A DNA stretch of 37,462 bases from Oppiella nova (taxonomy: Eukaryota; Arthropoda; Arachnida; Sarcoptiformes; Oppiidae), in assembly GCA_905397405.1 (NCBI GenBank), contig CAJPVJ010000129.1:1-37462 (forward strand). Reading direction: 5' to 3'. Positions 10,561-23,056 of the stretch are shown piece after piece (position 1 is the stretch's first letter; each line of letters opens with the position of its first letter). The position numbers and the translations under genes are program-made. The notes below the pieces were generated by a model. That model had not been told where the DNA came from. It saw nothing but the letters and a program-made list of their open reading frames with translations, and made no database searches.

Positions 10561-12619
10561 GTGACGATTATGTATGAAATTATTCAGCCATGCGTTTGAA
10601 GACTAACTTAATTTTTAGCCCATTTTGTGTCCGTTATCTGATTAGTCTCTCTCTTCTCATTCAATTGTGTCCTCATTTTTATTGTATTTTATGCTATCAT
10701 TCAATGCTTTATAACAATAATTCATATTTTAAATCATTGTTCGTCCAAACGCTGTACGAGTCATGCATTTAAAGACTTATATCGGATTTAATGTGTTTTG
10801 AAAATACTATAATTTATTTGATTATGAAATTAGATTAATGCTTTAAAATGTCTCCAAAAATATACATATAATTTAATAAATTCATATCTACTGTACAAAT
10901 GTCTTCAATGTATATAAATTCACTCCATTTAGATAGTGATCTCATTTTTGAATTAATTCAATGATAAAGTCCTAAACACTATTATTATGAATAGTCCCGG
11001 CCCTTTTTGATCGGTTATTATCGCTATATTATTCAACATTTTATAAAAGGAGTCGACAATATAAATAAAAATAAATAATATAAATAAAAAACACAACTTC
11101 ATATACAATATAATAATAAATCTTTCGTGCTTTACTTGTATATATTTCTCTACACAATCACTGGCATTGTATTGTATGAATAGAATTATAATATATACGT
11201 GTATTATATTTAATGCAAATTTAACATTAAGATAAATCCAAGTGTCAAACATATCATCTCTTGAATGAGTAAAATGTGTATTAAATGCAAAGCTCTGGAC
11301 TCGCGATGTCTCTCATGACTACAATACCCGTATATTTCGCTTGTCTTACGCGAGTAATGTATATAATATTTTTGCACTCAATTTGATCCGCAGTTTTGAT
11401 GAATTCATTTCCGTTTTTAAAATATGAAAAATGTTTGTGTGGTTTACGGGTTTTATTGCTTTTCCACGCATTGAACGCCGGGTTTTATTATTGTTTTTGT
11501 TGTTTAGTTGGTATTCAAGCGATGACTTGTTTTTAAAAACTATTTTTCTTATTTTTTGAGCGCAATTTTGATTTACGAAAACAATTCTTTGGTTCATATT
11601 TGCGGCGAAAGTCTTATATGAAAAGAGAAAAAAGATTTGAGACATGGATTTCAGTTGTCCTCAAAGTTTATGAAAAATGATTAAATTGTGAAAATATATA
11701 TTGTTATATAATGCATATACACTATGTATATACTGTACAATATAAAGACTATGCTTTTAAATTTCCTTTCACTCTCTATTTTGATGACTATTTTGAAAAC
11801 TTTTTCTTTGGAGTTTTGAATACAGAATAAATTTTTTATTTTTCACTGAAATCAGAGACACGTATAATATGTATAAATATTAGAGAGACTATTGTCTCTA
11901 CAGCTCCAGAAGCGGATGGTTTTTGAATACACGCTGAGAATATCAATGAAAAGCTGGAGAGATGGGTGGTCTCCCACATCAGTCTTATTAGAGGTTTTTC
12001 AACGATAATACCTAATGATTGGATCAGCTCTGGAGCGACGATACGACGAGAATAGCATCCCTTCCGAGAGATATCATAATATCCAAAGAGATATTGTTTT
12101 CATTTTTATTTTAAGATTTTTATTTTTCTAAGACTTAACTGTGAATTGTATTCAAAAACTTAATACGAATTTATGTCACAAAGCAATTGATATGATATAA
12201 TGCCTAATATGTTATATAATATGCAGTAATATATCAGTGGAAATGAATGCACCGCTCGATGCGTCCAAATGTCAGCGAAATATACTGACAGCCCTTTAAT
12301 TTCAGGTATTTATTTTTGGGATACCTGTCCCTAAAAACCAAGTCCTTCGTTCGTCGTGTTGTATGTAATGTTGGTCTTTCGTGATCACCAGTCAAGTCGT
12401 CCCTCAAAAACACGACACGAAATGGTGTGACATATATCTAAACCTTTAGCCAAAAAACACACGAAATTGAGTCAACAATTGATGACAAGAATCTGTCGCA
12501 GCATTTGGGCCATCAGTTTGTGTGTATAATATATATCATATATAACTTATACAGTATATGTGTGTGCAGTAGTTGTCATCCCTTTCCATCAAATTTGTGA
12601 GAAAATGGTTGGAAATAAG

Positions 12620-12645
12620 GAGAGAGAGAGAGAGAGAGAGAGAGA
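12620..12645. repeat. (GA)n microsatellite
   Basis: Uninterrupted GA/AG tract. Confidence 0.97.
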
Positions 12646-13047
12646 ACATTGCACTCAATATATAAAATATATTCATGTGATTTAATCTAATGTTAAAACT
12701 AGAAAATATATTTGATTTATAAAAAAAAGTCACAACAAATTGAGTCGATTATATTGAGTGAAATATTTTTTTTTGGAAACAGGAAAGCCGTTTTAGCAAT
12801 CAATAGTTTTTTCGGGAGACAAAACATATTGACATAGAAATAGTGTGTCAACCAAAATGCAATCACAATATTGTTTTGGTCGACAATAGAGTCAAATCAT
12901 TGTCTTCTGGAGCCAAACGTAAGACAATGTAATCGAGTTTTGTCTCAATTTATTTCATTCGCCACTCTTTTGCTCAATAAAACGGCAAAACTTAATACTA
13001 AAGTGAGTGAAGAAGTGTTGACTTTTTTTGCCATCCATTTCTTCAGA

Positions 13048-13143
13048 GCTCTCTCTCTCTCTCTCTCTCCTCTCTCTCCTCTCTCTCTCTCTCTCCTCTT
13101 TCTCTCCCAAAAGTCGTGTCACAACTGATAGACTGAGTGCCAG
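13048..13143 (+). repeat. Left arm of inverted duplication anchored on a CT tract
   Basis: An interrupted CT tract (13048-13104) runs into a 39-base unique segment (13105-13143). The exact reverse complement of the unique segment lies at 13933-13971, followed by an imperfect GA tract matching the CT tract. About 790 bp separate the unique arms. Confidence 0.93.
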
Positions 13144-13892
13144 AAGTGATCGCACGTATGAACCAATTGTGTGCACACATAGTGTTTGGATGTGTGGTGT
13201 ATGGGCTGACACACACATGTATATACCGTACGATATTATTGTTGACTATTGATTTTCGTTAAGTGAATTTATTGAGAGGAAAGTTAGCCTTTTCGGTCTC
13301 TCCCGAAGTCTCTCCAATAAACTCCTGGAAGTGATTCGCACTTTTATGCCGTCTCGAGACATAAAAAGCCAAAAATCTCGCTCTCAGTGCTGCTCTCATA
13401 GCCTAACCGTTCACTACAGACTACCTTTGATATGGAAATTATGTGCGAAACTCGTGCACAAAGAGCTACTCAATTGGAAATTCTTATCGACTTTTTATGC
13501 AAAAATGTTGAAATGTTTTTCACGAAAAATAAATATTTATTTTGAAATCAATTTATTTATTTTATTTATTTATTATGCATTTAAAGTATTAAAAACATTT
13601 TGCACTCAATATCTTGATCTCAATTTCTCTGTCGACTTCTCGTTGCTCTCTGTTTTGCTGGCGATTGTCTTCAGAGAGCTGTTCCCTAACTGTAAGAATA
13701 GAGTTGTGCCGTAAATATATCTTCACATCTGGTGCAGCACTGGTAGAGCACAGGCACTGCCAGTGCGAGTGAGAGTGAGAGGAAAGGCATCACAACCACA
13801 ACTGTTTCTCCTCTGAGAATATTGTGTTCTGTTCTCCAAATTACAGCCAAACGGTAGAAGTTATGAACGAAACGAATTGCCTGATCAGTAGA

Positions 13893-13927
13893 TGAGAGAG
13901 AGAGAGCGAGAGAGAGAGAGAGAGAGA
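13893..13927. repeat. (GA)n microsatellite
   Basis: GA tract with one GC interruption, just before the right arm of the inverted duplication. Confidence 0.95.
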
Positions 13928-13932
13928 AAACA

Positions 13933-14020
13933 CTGGCACTCAGTCTATCAGTTGTGACACGACTTTTGGGAGAGAGAGAGGAGAGAGAGAGAGAGAGGGA
14001 GGGAGAGAGAGAGAGAGAGA
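13933..14020 (-). repeat. Right arm of inverted duplication anchored on a GA tract
   Basis: 13933-13971 is the exact reverse complement of 13105-13143. The following interrupted GA tract (13972-14020) parallels the reverse complement of the CT tract in the left arm, including similarly placed GG interruptions, so the interrupted repeat was probably duplicated with the arm. Confidence 0.93.
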
Positions 14021-17000
14021 CTTGACTGTTGCGGAGGTCTAATCTGTATTAGTATTATATTTTGCTTCCCTTTCATTGCTATAAACAAAAGGAGAGAATA
14101 ATATATATTCTGTGATGTGTTTTGTTATGTTTAGTAATAACAACAACAGAATATTCTTTGTGCACATAATTTGTGCGCGAATTGAGCCACAAATTGATTA
14201 AATAAAAAGAGTATCTCTTATATGAGTTTTATGGTATAAATGGGTATCGAATATACAATTGATTGCCACATAATAAGAGAGGTCTTAGTATTAATAAATA
14301 AGTTAGGGATGAGAGCAGAGAAGGCCAACCATTAGGACTGGTGTTGTGTTTCGTCTGAATTGAATTCATTTATAAGATATACAAACAATAGTCTGATTAA
14401 CAAATACGATAAGCCATAGCCATAGCCATAGCCCGCGTGCCATAATAAGGGCTATAATCTAATAAGAGTCAGAAGTTTATGTTGTGTTTGAATTTCAATT
14501 TGTTTGTCAATTCATGAATAATAAAATCATATCTGATGTGAAAAAATGTTTACGTGAAGTAAACCACATAACTATTCCTAAGAGGGTATCGCAAAACACG
14601 GCATAAAATCCAAGTAAAAAATACATAAATAGTTTGTATCGTCTCATAGACTGCGCGCCAGTGTTTCACTCATTTATGACACACCGGAGGATCTGTTGAC
14701 AAATGAAGAAAAGTTTAGCCGAAGAAAAAAGTGTAGAAAACTTTTGATCATATATTCAGAGATATACAAAACGGATCGACTGTTTGGATACGATTCCTGC
14801 ACTCAGCGATCCTTATCTCTCAATACCATTACAACAAACATACAAAAAGTATTATACATTTTGCTATTTATATACATTTTCGCGAATAATATCTATTACT
14901 AAGAAAAAATACATTTCTTTTTCTCCCCATTGATGTAATACTTGATAACAATTTCTTATTTTTGTTTTTCCTATTTCTCTGTCATTTGTTTGTTTTCCCC
15001 ATTTTTTACTTCGTTTTGTTTTACTTATCGATTCAATTGATTACAGAAAAATGAATAATAAAATTGTAAAGAATTTTTAATATTTTGTTCATATGTTTGA
15101 TTTAGTTAGTTTTATTTCAATGCAATTAATTATATCAATTATTTGAATCTGTAAAACAAAGTTCAAAATTGAGAGCAAACCAGAAAAACAAACAAAAATA
15201 TATATAAATCTTTGGCATAAAAGACATAAAACCAATTATTGTGGAGAATAATGGCTTTTATTATTATTATATAATACCTCATTGTATAAAATAAGTGACA
15301 ATTTGTTGTTTACCTTTCGCTATAAGGCTTATCATAGCCAACAGATTATCACTCATTTCTGTTGGTGTGTTGTCTCTCAGGTGCGAGAAATTCAGTGCGA
15401 ATTCTTGCCAACAGTTGTGTTATTTCTTTCACACCATTCATATAATCGCTAATAATAGGCGACTATTATATAAATACATTTTATAAGCCTATTGATAGAT
15501 AACGGCGAGGAATAAAATATTACTTAAATATAACGGCAATAATATATATAATCATTTTAATAAAATAAAATTTTATGCCATAAATATATTTATGACTCGC
15601 GAGATAAAAATTGTAGAAAAAGTTTCCCATTTTTTCGTTATAATAAATATATTTCGTTAGCACCAGTTTTGAGTCAATGATCCAGTTTTTTAGGGAAACT
15701 CTATGTATGTGTTGGCAGAGCTCCTAAATTAGCAAAAAACACGTAAAAACTAAAGACAATCATATAATATACTAATGATAAGCATCTCATATAGTACTGT
15801 AAATTTGCATTAACTTCGAGTACTACTACAGTACTAACTGTCTTAATGTGCTTTCATATTATAATAATAATTGTATAAAAGTTGTATAATTTTTAATAAA
15901 TTAGCATTTCTTTTAAATACATTTGTATCACATATACCACACGTTCAATGAGCCGTATATTTATTAATTTGTTTCAATTACAGCCGAGTTTCCTGAATAA
16001 CAATAAAAATAAAAATATTTTAATGCATTTAAATAAAAATAAAACGAGATTTTTTATACTAAAAACTAATCTTCACGTCGAAGTCACTGCTAATGACTAT
16101 TACATTAATATATTATAATATACCGTTTCTCACACTTATGTAACACACAGTTAAGTGGTTTGAGTAAACTTTTTAATTTATTGAATTTAAGTGCATTTTT
16201 ATTCAATATTTCAATCAATAAAATTAAATAAAAATAGCAAATGCTAAGTAAGAAAAGTATGTTAATTTTGATAAATTAAATGTTGAGTAATAGCACCGAC
16301 TTCTCTCATAACGAACTAATTAGATATTACTGTAAATGTTATCTAATTTGACTGTAATATTAGAATTAATAGATTAGATAAATGGGATGCCTTTTTATTA
16401 TACCGTATATACGGCAACTGAATGGCTAAAGGATATAATGTATCTGATATTTGAACACAAACGGCAAGCTATTAATCTCATTATGAAAATTATAATAAAT
16501 AATTATATTCTGTGTAAAACATTTTTGTGGAATTTTTGCTTCACTCATCTATTATGATATTAAACATATTTTGTGTTACATTTGTTTAGAATAAATTCAA
16601 AAATTACACCAACAAACTAAAACTAAAACTACTATCATACATAATAGCTCAAAGTATGAAAAATGGTCCACTGTATCGAAATATAAATATATTCATCAAT
16701 AATATAATATCTCATAATATAAAAGATAATGTTTTCTAAGAGTTGATCCCCTGTTCTGCCAGAACTTCTAAACTACTCTTTAGCCTAATGTTTGGTAATT
16801 TAAATTTTAATCAAATGAATGGCAATGACTGGAAAACGCCTTCATTTGCTTGTTTAATACCATTTTCTTATGGCTATTGTATTATAAGTCAAGCATTTTT
16901 CGTTATTTTTTGACAAAATAAGGCTATTTTAAGGCATATATTATGTAATAAAATATTTGCCATTATTTTCTCGCAAGAAATCGCACAAAAAAATCATATT

Positions 17001-19659
17001 CTGTACCCATTCTTGTCATCAATTATTAGACTTTTGTGAATAATTAATAATTTCCGTTTATTGTAGCGTTTATTCATTAATTATATTTATAATGTACGGC
17101 TATAACATTTGCATTTAATGTTTGTTTTTAATTAAATTGTTTATAATAGGAATTAAATACAAAATTTCTCATAACTTATATGATATAAGTATTCAGTTTT
17201 ATTGCTATAATAATCCGCTTTTGTTTGATAGCCTTAATCATAGGCTTTACCCTCAATATTACACAAACTTTATATCATATAATAATATAATAATAAATAT
17301 AAATAATATTTTTGGAGCCGAATATTCCTAATGATTAAAATCATATATCATATAATATTTTGAGTATTTTTTATTCCTACAATATTTAGTATTGAATTTC
17401 ATGTATATTAATGAACCGGGTATTCATGGGGACACTGAATAGTGGTATTAATCCCAACTTCTTATCACACGATTAAACCCCTAAAACTCCTCTTATCATA
17501 GACTGTCGTCTCATTGAAATACACGTCTGACTACAGTATAAAACCGTATAATTCCGGGCAATATATGTGTCGTTCGGTTCGCTTCGCATCCCATATAAAG
17601 ACTAGACTTTTATTTAATGCATAAAAACATTATAAGTATTTTCAATATTTACTGATGGGCTCGGATTCAGGCGTTTGCCATCCCATTCCCGTTATGCCGT
17701 ACGTTATGATCTAATAGCTTGATAAAAATGCTCCGAGTTTTTTGGCAGCTGTTCACCCGATAAGTCCTATGGATGCTGTTATGGGGAACGGTATGCTAGA
17801 GTGAAGTGCTCTGTTTGAGGACATACATAGACAGCTGTCTCTTCTTAAATACACTTTAATTATAAAATATTTTATATTTACTACACATTTCACAGAAACA
17901 AGTGTCCAAAAGGTAAACACAATTACATTAATGTAAAGAAATAAGTCATTTAATTATAACGACGGGCACCGGCTGTCAAACATACACATCCCTACCCCTC
18001 GCATAACAGCGTTTGATTGATTAGTGTTTGGATCCATTTCTGGATATAATGTTTGCTTTTAATCTACATTTTTATTATAACATAAAAACTACATTTTCTG
18101 TGCAATAATATCGTTATGTCTTATATGCCTTCTCCAGGAGAGAGAAGTCATGGCAGTAGTCATACATGTCATCGGTTTTTGTTGTATGAGTTATGCAACT
18201 AATCATTGGCTCAAAACACGCGATTAGGTTTTATACGATTTTTATGGCTATTATTATATCATAAGGAGAAGTGTATTTCGATATTTACTCCCATTGTTTG
18301 CGAGACATTTGAAATGAATGTATAATTATATTAATAATATTAGAGAAACGAGAGAAAAGGAAACGAATGATGGCTTGACATGCGAGGACCGGCTCCTAAT
18401 TTGAAGGGTCATCCGCTCCGACGTCTCCGAGTTATGTTATCTCTAACTCTATGCTCACATCCCAATCCTATGCTAATTGGGTTTCAATGCCTTATGTCTG
18501 CAATCAGTGTCTGTCGTAAAATAAATAATCGATGATTCAGCTCATGGATGCTCCACTACACCACCCGACCCCACACTCTACTCAAACCAAAGTCGTCTCA
18601 AACATTACATTAAATTCTGTCGCAAACATTGAAAAACATTGAATTCATTGAACAATTTATCTCTAGCTGTTGTGTAGCTTTGATATCAAAGTTTTAACTG
18701 CAAATCGTATCCAAAAGGGCGAAAAACCAAACACACAGAGAAAGTATAGCCGAAAAGTATATAGAAAATGCCGAAAATGACAACACATTTGGTTTGGTTC
18801 ACACATTTCCCGTCGTTTTGTTTCATACATCAAAGCGAGTAGTATTTGAATGAGTGATTTGATCGGAAATTAGGCCACGATTTGCACGTTTCAAGCGATG
18901 CCTACAACTAAGAAATCGATTGATAATGAAATGTTTGGACTTTTTTCACTCGGAGACCATCCATTTCTAGCAAAATGCATACATTTGTACTCCAGTTCCC
19001 ATTTTTGATTAAATGCAAACGTCGTATAAGTGGATATAAATTATAAAAAATTATATTTATTATATATTTATAAATATTAATATATTTTGGGTTTATGTGG
19101 ACCAACTGTTTGACTCTAAATATAAGTTTCAGAGTTTTAGTTTTCAAAAACAATTTAAATTGATTATCAAGCAAACCTAGTAATTGGCAATAAATTATTT
19201 ACATAAATACAGCTAATATTAAACATTGGTAATAAATTAGTTTAATTGTCTGATTAATCAAATATTATCGCTTAAATAATAATATTAAAACACATTAAAT
19301 ATGGATTAAATGTATAAAATATGCACACACAAAATAATTATAATTTACTTATTCAAAGTATTTTAGTTTTTTGTTTCGTTGCGTATAATGGGTTTCATTG
19401 TTTAAACAAAACCAAAACACTTTATTATCCATAATAGTTTCAGTCGTTTTTTGTTTTTAAGCAAAAACTAAAAGTCGAAAATAGATTTTTAAAAAGTTTT
19501 TTGTTTTACTCTTTGAGTAATTTCTGGCAAAAAATCTTTTTATTTTTAATAAATGAGTTTTTTATTAATTTTTTGCGGAGTTATTGTCCTCTTTCTAAGA
19601 TATGGTTACTCTTACGGCGATACTTGTGTTTACACACAAAATAAATGATGTTTTTTGCT

Positions 19660-19662
<3 letters not shown>
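14021..19662. other. Non-coding AT-rich stretch
   Basis: About 5.6 kb with no supported gene, RNA or long repeat. There is a short CATAGC tandem at about 14413-14433. The interval 14900-17350 is extremely AT-rich, and 17400-18620 is somewhat GC-richer without any convincing coding frame. Short frames (60-88 codons) look like chance. Confidence 0.5.

Positions 19663-19697
<35 letters not shown>
19663..19697. repeat. (GA)n microsatellite
   Basis: Uninterrupted AG tract. Confidence 0.97.
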
Positions 19698-19699
<2 letters not shown>

Positions 19700-20063
19700 C
19701 TCAACTCTTGTCTTATGATCCCTATCCCATTCCACATCCCATTCCATCCCTCATTTGATGAGTTAATTTTGGTATATGATAAACAAATGGCATGAAATAA
19801 GTTTAAGCAATAGTATGAATGCAAAAAAGTTTAACTCCCAGAGACGAGACATTTTGATATATTTATATATAGTGTACGAGAAATGGCAACACATTTGTTA
19901 TAATGAATAACTGTCTCCTATTTTATGAGTGATCGTGAGCTCTGATGGCGAGTCTCCGGAAACGATAGTTTTTGGATAAGCAATACGTTGAACGCATTTA
20001 TCAATGAAAATATTTTCTTATATTTTGATCGATAAGAGCGACTCCCGAGTGAACGGCTTATGG

Positions 20064-20065
<2 letters not shown>

Positions 20066-20115
<50 letters not shown>
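20066..20115. repeat. (GA)n microsatellite, longest in the window
   Basis: Uninterrupted tract of about 50 bases, 70 bp upstream of tandem duplication D. Confidence 0.97.
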
Positions 20116-20119
<4 letters not shown>

Positions 20120-20185
20120 AGCGACCGATAAATATAAGGCAATAAAAAACTTTATCAACAAAACTTTGGCATAAATTTTTCAAAC

Positions 20186-20850
20186 TTTGATATAAAAGAT
20201 TATTTTACATACTTATAAACAGAGCGCAAATTACAGAACTTCAAAAGACCTTTAAAGCAAAAACGCAACTGAAACTATAGTTAAGAGAAATAAAGTATAG
20301 AAAACTGTAGTATTGAGAGATGAGCAGAAGTTTCCGATTTTTGAGCCAATATTTGACTGAATAGAGAGAGAGAGAAGAGTCGTCTATTGAATGTCTAAAT
20401 GACTGGATTTCTGGCGATAACTGCGAAAGCAATTGATTAATGAATATATGAGTGCCGTATTGGAAGTGACAATAAATGCAAAATTAATGATTAATTACTG
20501 ATAGAGAAAGTCATTGAGAAAGAAGAAGACTTTGAAAAACCTAAAAGCAATTCAAATCTCATATATTAAGTGAGAGAAAGAGTGAACGAAAAAAGCGAAG
20601 GAAATAATTATAATGAGAATAAGAGGAGAGAAATGAGTGTTAGAGTCGAAAGTAGAGTGTGTTTTGCTCTTCAGAGCCGTTACACAGCATCTAATGATTA
20701 TAGCAGTCGTCCAATGATTGCTGGAAATTAGTTTCGCTGAACACTACGACAGTTGTAATGCAGTATTGGTTTTGCAATACGAGGCCTCTTAACGACACAT
20801 ACGATCAAAATGAGAGACTTGGGAAACAATGGACAGACAGGCCATACCAT
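20186..20850. repeat. Tandem duplication D, unit 1 (about 666 bp)
   Basis: Made of a 127-base segment S (20186-20312) and a segment R (20313-20850). R is repeated directly, with a few percent divergence, at 20979-21526. The short similarity AAACTTTGGCATAAA/AAACTTTGATATAAA spans the left boundary of S, which suggests S here is in its native form. No coding content is recognised; the minus-strand frames within R are short and not family-like. Confidence 0.93.
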
Positions 20851-20851
20851 A

Positions 20852-20978
20852 AAACTATATTTTCTAATAAAATGTATGAATATTTGTCTCGCGTTTAATG
20901 TCTTGAAGTTTTCTGGAAATTTCGTTTTTGCGTTGACTTTGATATCAATTCTCTTTATTTCATATCTTTTGACATCAT
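20852..20978. repeat. Block that is the plain complement (not reverse complement) of 20186-20312
   Basis: Position by position, at the same 666-bp offset that relates the flanking direct repeats, every base of this 127-base block is the Watson-Crick complement of its partner, read in the same direction. I checked all 127 positions by eye and found no exception. Both neighbouring bases (20851 and 20979) break the rule. It occupies the place where a normal direct copy of segment S should be. No recombination or replication process is known to give same-direction complement. Confidence 0.95.
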
Positions 20979-21526
20979 CTGAGAGATGAGCAGAAGTTTC
21001 CGATTTTTGAGCCAATATTTGACTGAATAGAGAGAGCGAAGAGTCGTCTATTGAATGTCTAAATGACTGGATTTTTGGCGATAACTGCAAAAGCAATTGA
21101 TTAATGAATATATGAGTGCCGTATTGGAAGTGACAATAAATGCAAAATTAATGATTAATTACTGGAATAGACTGCTCGAGAGAAAGTGATTTGAAAAGAA
21201 GAAGACTTTGAAAAACCTAAAAGCAATTGAAATCTCATATATTAAGTGAGAGAAAGAGTGAACGAAAAAAGCGAAGGAAATAATTATAATGAGAATAAGA
21301 GGAGAGAAATGAGTGTTAGAGTCGAGAGTAGAGTGTGTTTTGCTCTTCAGAGCCGTTACACAGCATCTAATGATTATAGCAGTCGTCCAATGATTGCTTG
21401 AAATTAGTTTCGCTGAACACTACGACAGTTGTAATGCAGTATTGGTTTTGCAATACGAGGCCTCTTAACGACACATACGATCAAAATGAGAGACTTGGGA
21501 AACAATGGACAGACAGGCCATACCAT
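20979..21526. repeat. Tandem duplication D, unit 2, direct-repeat part R'
   Basis: Direct copy of 20313-20850. Divergence includes several point differences and one rearranged patch near 21165-21200 (extra AATAGACTGCTCGAG-like bases). Both copies end in GGCCATACCAT. Confidence 0.93.
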
Positions 21527-21926
21527 CACCAAAAGCCACTCGACCACTGGCCATACCAGTGATCACTAGCAGTAATAAAGCGCTGGCACTACAGGCTATA
21601 TATTAGGTGTGTTAAGAAACAGCACAAGAAATATACCTTTCATTTCATTTTATTTGATTCCCCTTTAGTTTTGGCTATTATTAGAGCTCTTCTCTAAAGT
21701 GCAACACATTATTGTTCAGCGAATCTGTTGTTCACATGATTTTAGTGAACATTTCTCTCTGCAAAAAATTACAGCTAATAATCAATTTGTTGTACACAAT
21801 ATAATGGGAGCCAAAAAATACAGTAAATTGAGCGCCAATTCATTTAATGGACCACTGCTTTGCCAACAATTCAAGAACTTAAATATATATAAAATTTACC
21901 ATTTCTTTCATTTCGATTCCGAAAGT

Positions 21927-21928
<2 letters not shown>

Positions 21929-21968
<40 letters not shown>
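21929..21968. repeat. (CT)n microsatellite
   Basis: Uninterrupted CT tract of 40 bases. Confidence 0.97.
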
Positions 21969-21969
<1 letters not shown>

Positions 21970-22153
21970 ATAAAATAAAATTTCCAAAAGAGTAGCTAAA
22001 AAGGTTGAAGTAAATTTTTCAATCCACACCACAATCTATTTGCCATAAGATATCCGGAATTCACTTATTTTTTTCTCTATATTTAACTTCTTTTCTATTC
22101 TGTATTTCTTTAAGATTAAGAACATTAAGAAAAAGTGAGAGTGAATTGAATGT

Positions 22154-22154
<1 letters not shown>

Positions 22155-22187
<33 letters not shown>
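22155..22187. repeat. (GA)n microsatellite
   Basis: Uninterrupted GA tract. Confidence 0.97.
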
Positions 22188-22191
<4 letters not shown>

Positions 22192-23030
22192 AGGTAAATT
22201 CATAAAAAGAGGGAAAAGTAGAGTATTTGGACTATCAATAGTGCATTGAATCTAAACACCAAAATAAATGACTTATTTCTCTGTGCTTTAAATGTTGCAG
22301 TCGACTGATTGCTACCTAAAAGCATATCATATCATTTAAGCCTTACTTTTTTTCTCTCTCCCCTATCCCTCCGATGCCTCCCATTTAATAGTAATATTTA
22401 AGTATACATTAAATAGAGTATAGATTATATAAAAAATTTCTTATACTTTATTCCATAATATTCTTGAGATTAAGTAAAATAATATTCTTCTCTGTTCTCC
22501 TCCTTTCACTTATTCCCCACTCTTTTGGCTAATAATTTATTTCATGATAAAACTTAATACAAATAAATTATAAGAGAAATTTATTTTCTACTCCTTTTAG
22601 TGCATGATTTATATTTTACAAGAAAAATGTTAAACTCATTTCAATACAAATAAATATTCAATTTCTAGAAAATTTTAAGACAAATGTGTTTTGCTTTCAA
22701 AAATCTAATTTCATTTTCTCAATACTTATTTTTTGTGTTGACATTAATTCCCGACTAATATATCGACTTCTGTTTTACTAATCAAATATTACATTGTTTT
22801 TGCATTATCTGTAAAACTAGAGACAAAAGCGATTTTTTGTGTATTTTATAATTTTTAATACCTAAAGTACACAATTGATTAGTCGCTAAGTTATGTTTAG
22901 CATTATATCACACAAAGTCCTTTGGCTTTCAATTGATTGCATACAACACTCGCTTTATATGGCATCCCATGAAATGAGCCAAAACCTGATTAATCACATC
23001 TGAAACAAAAATTGTGTTACAATATAGTCG

Positions 23031-23056
23031 GAGAGAGAGAGAGAGAGAGAGAGAGA
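23031..23056. repeat. (GA)n microsatellite
   Basis: Uninterrupted GA tract. Confidence 0.97.

Larger units (their letters stand above)
9917..13047. other. Non-coding region with two GC-richer islands
   Basis: No supported gene. GC-richer blocks lie at about 10187-10560 and 11880-12070, with a GA tract at 12620-12645. The rest is AT-rich with short frames only, the largest being two of 99 codons on the minus strand made of low-complexity hydrophobic or Asn/Lys-rich sequence. Confidence 0.5.

Noticed and set aside
13331-13714. 127-codon plus-strand open frame inside the 13-14 kb inverted duplication
   Set aside because: Begins on GTG, low-complexity Phe/Ile/Leu-rich centre, no domain, no splice signals in suitable places.
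20728-21096. 122-codon minus-strand open frame
   Set aside because: It runs through the complement-only block at 20852-20978, so much of it exists only because of that anomaly. The homologous frame in the first unit ends differently.
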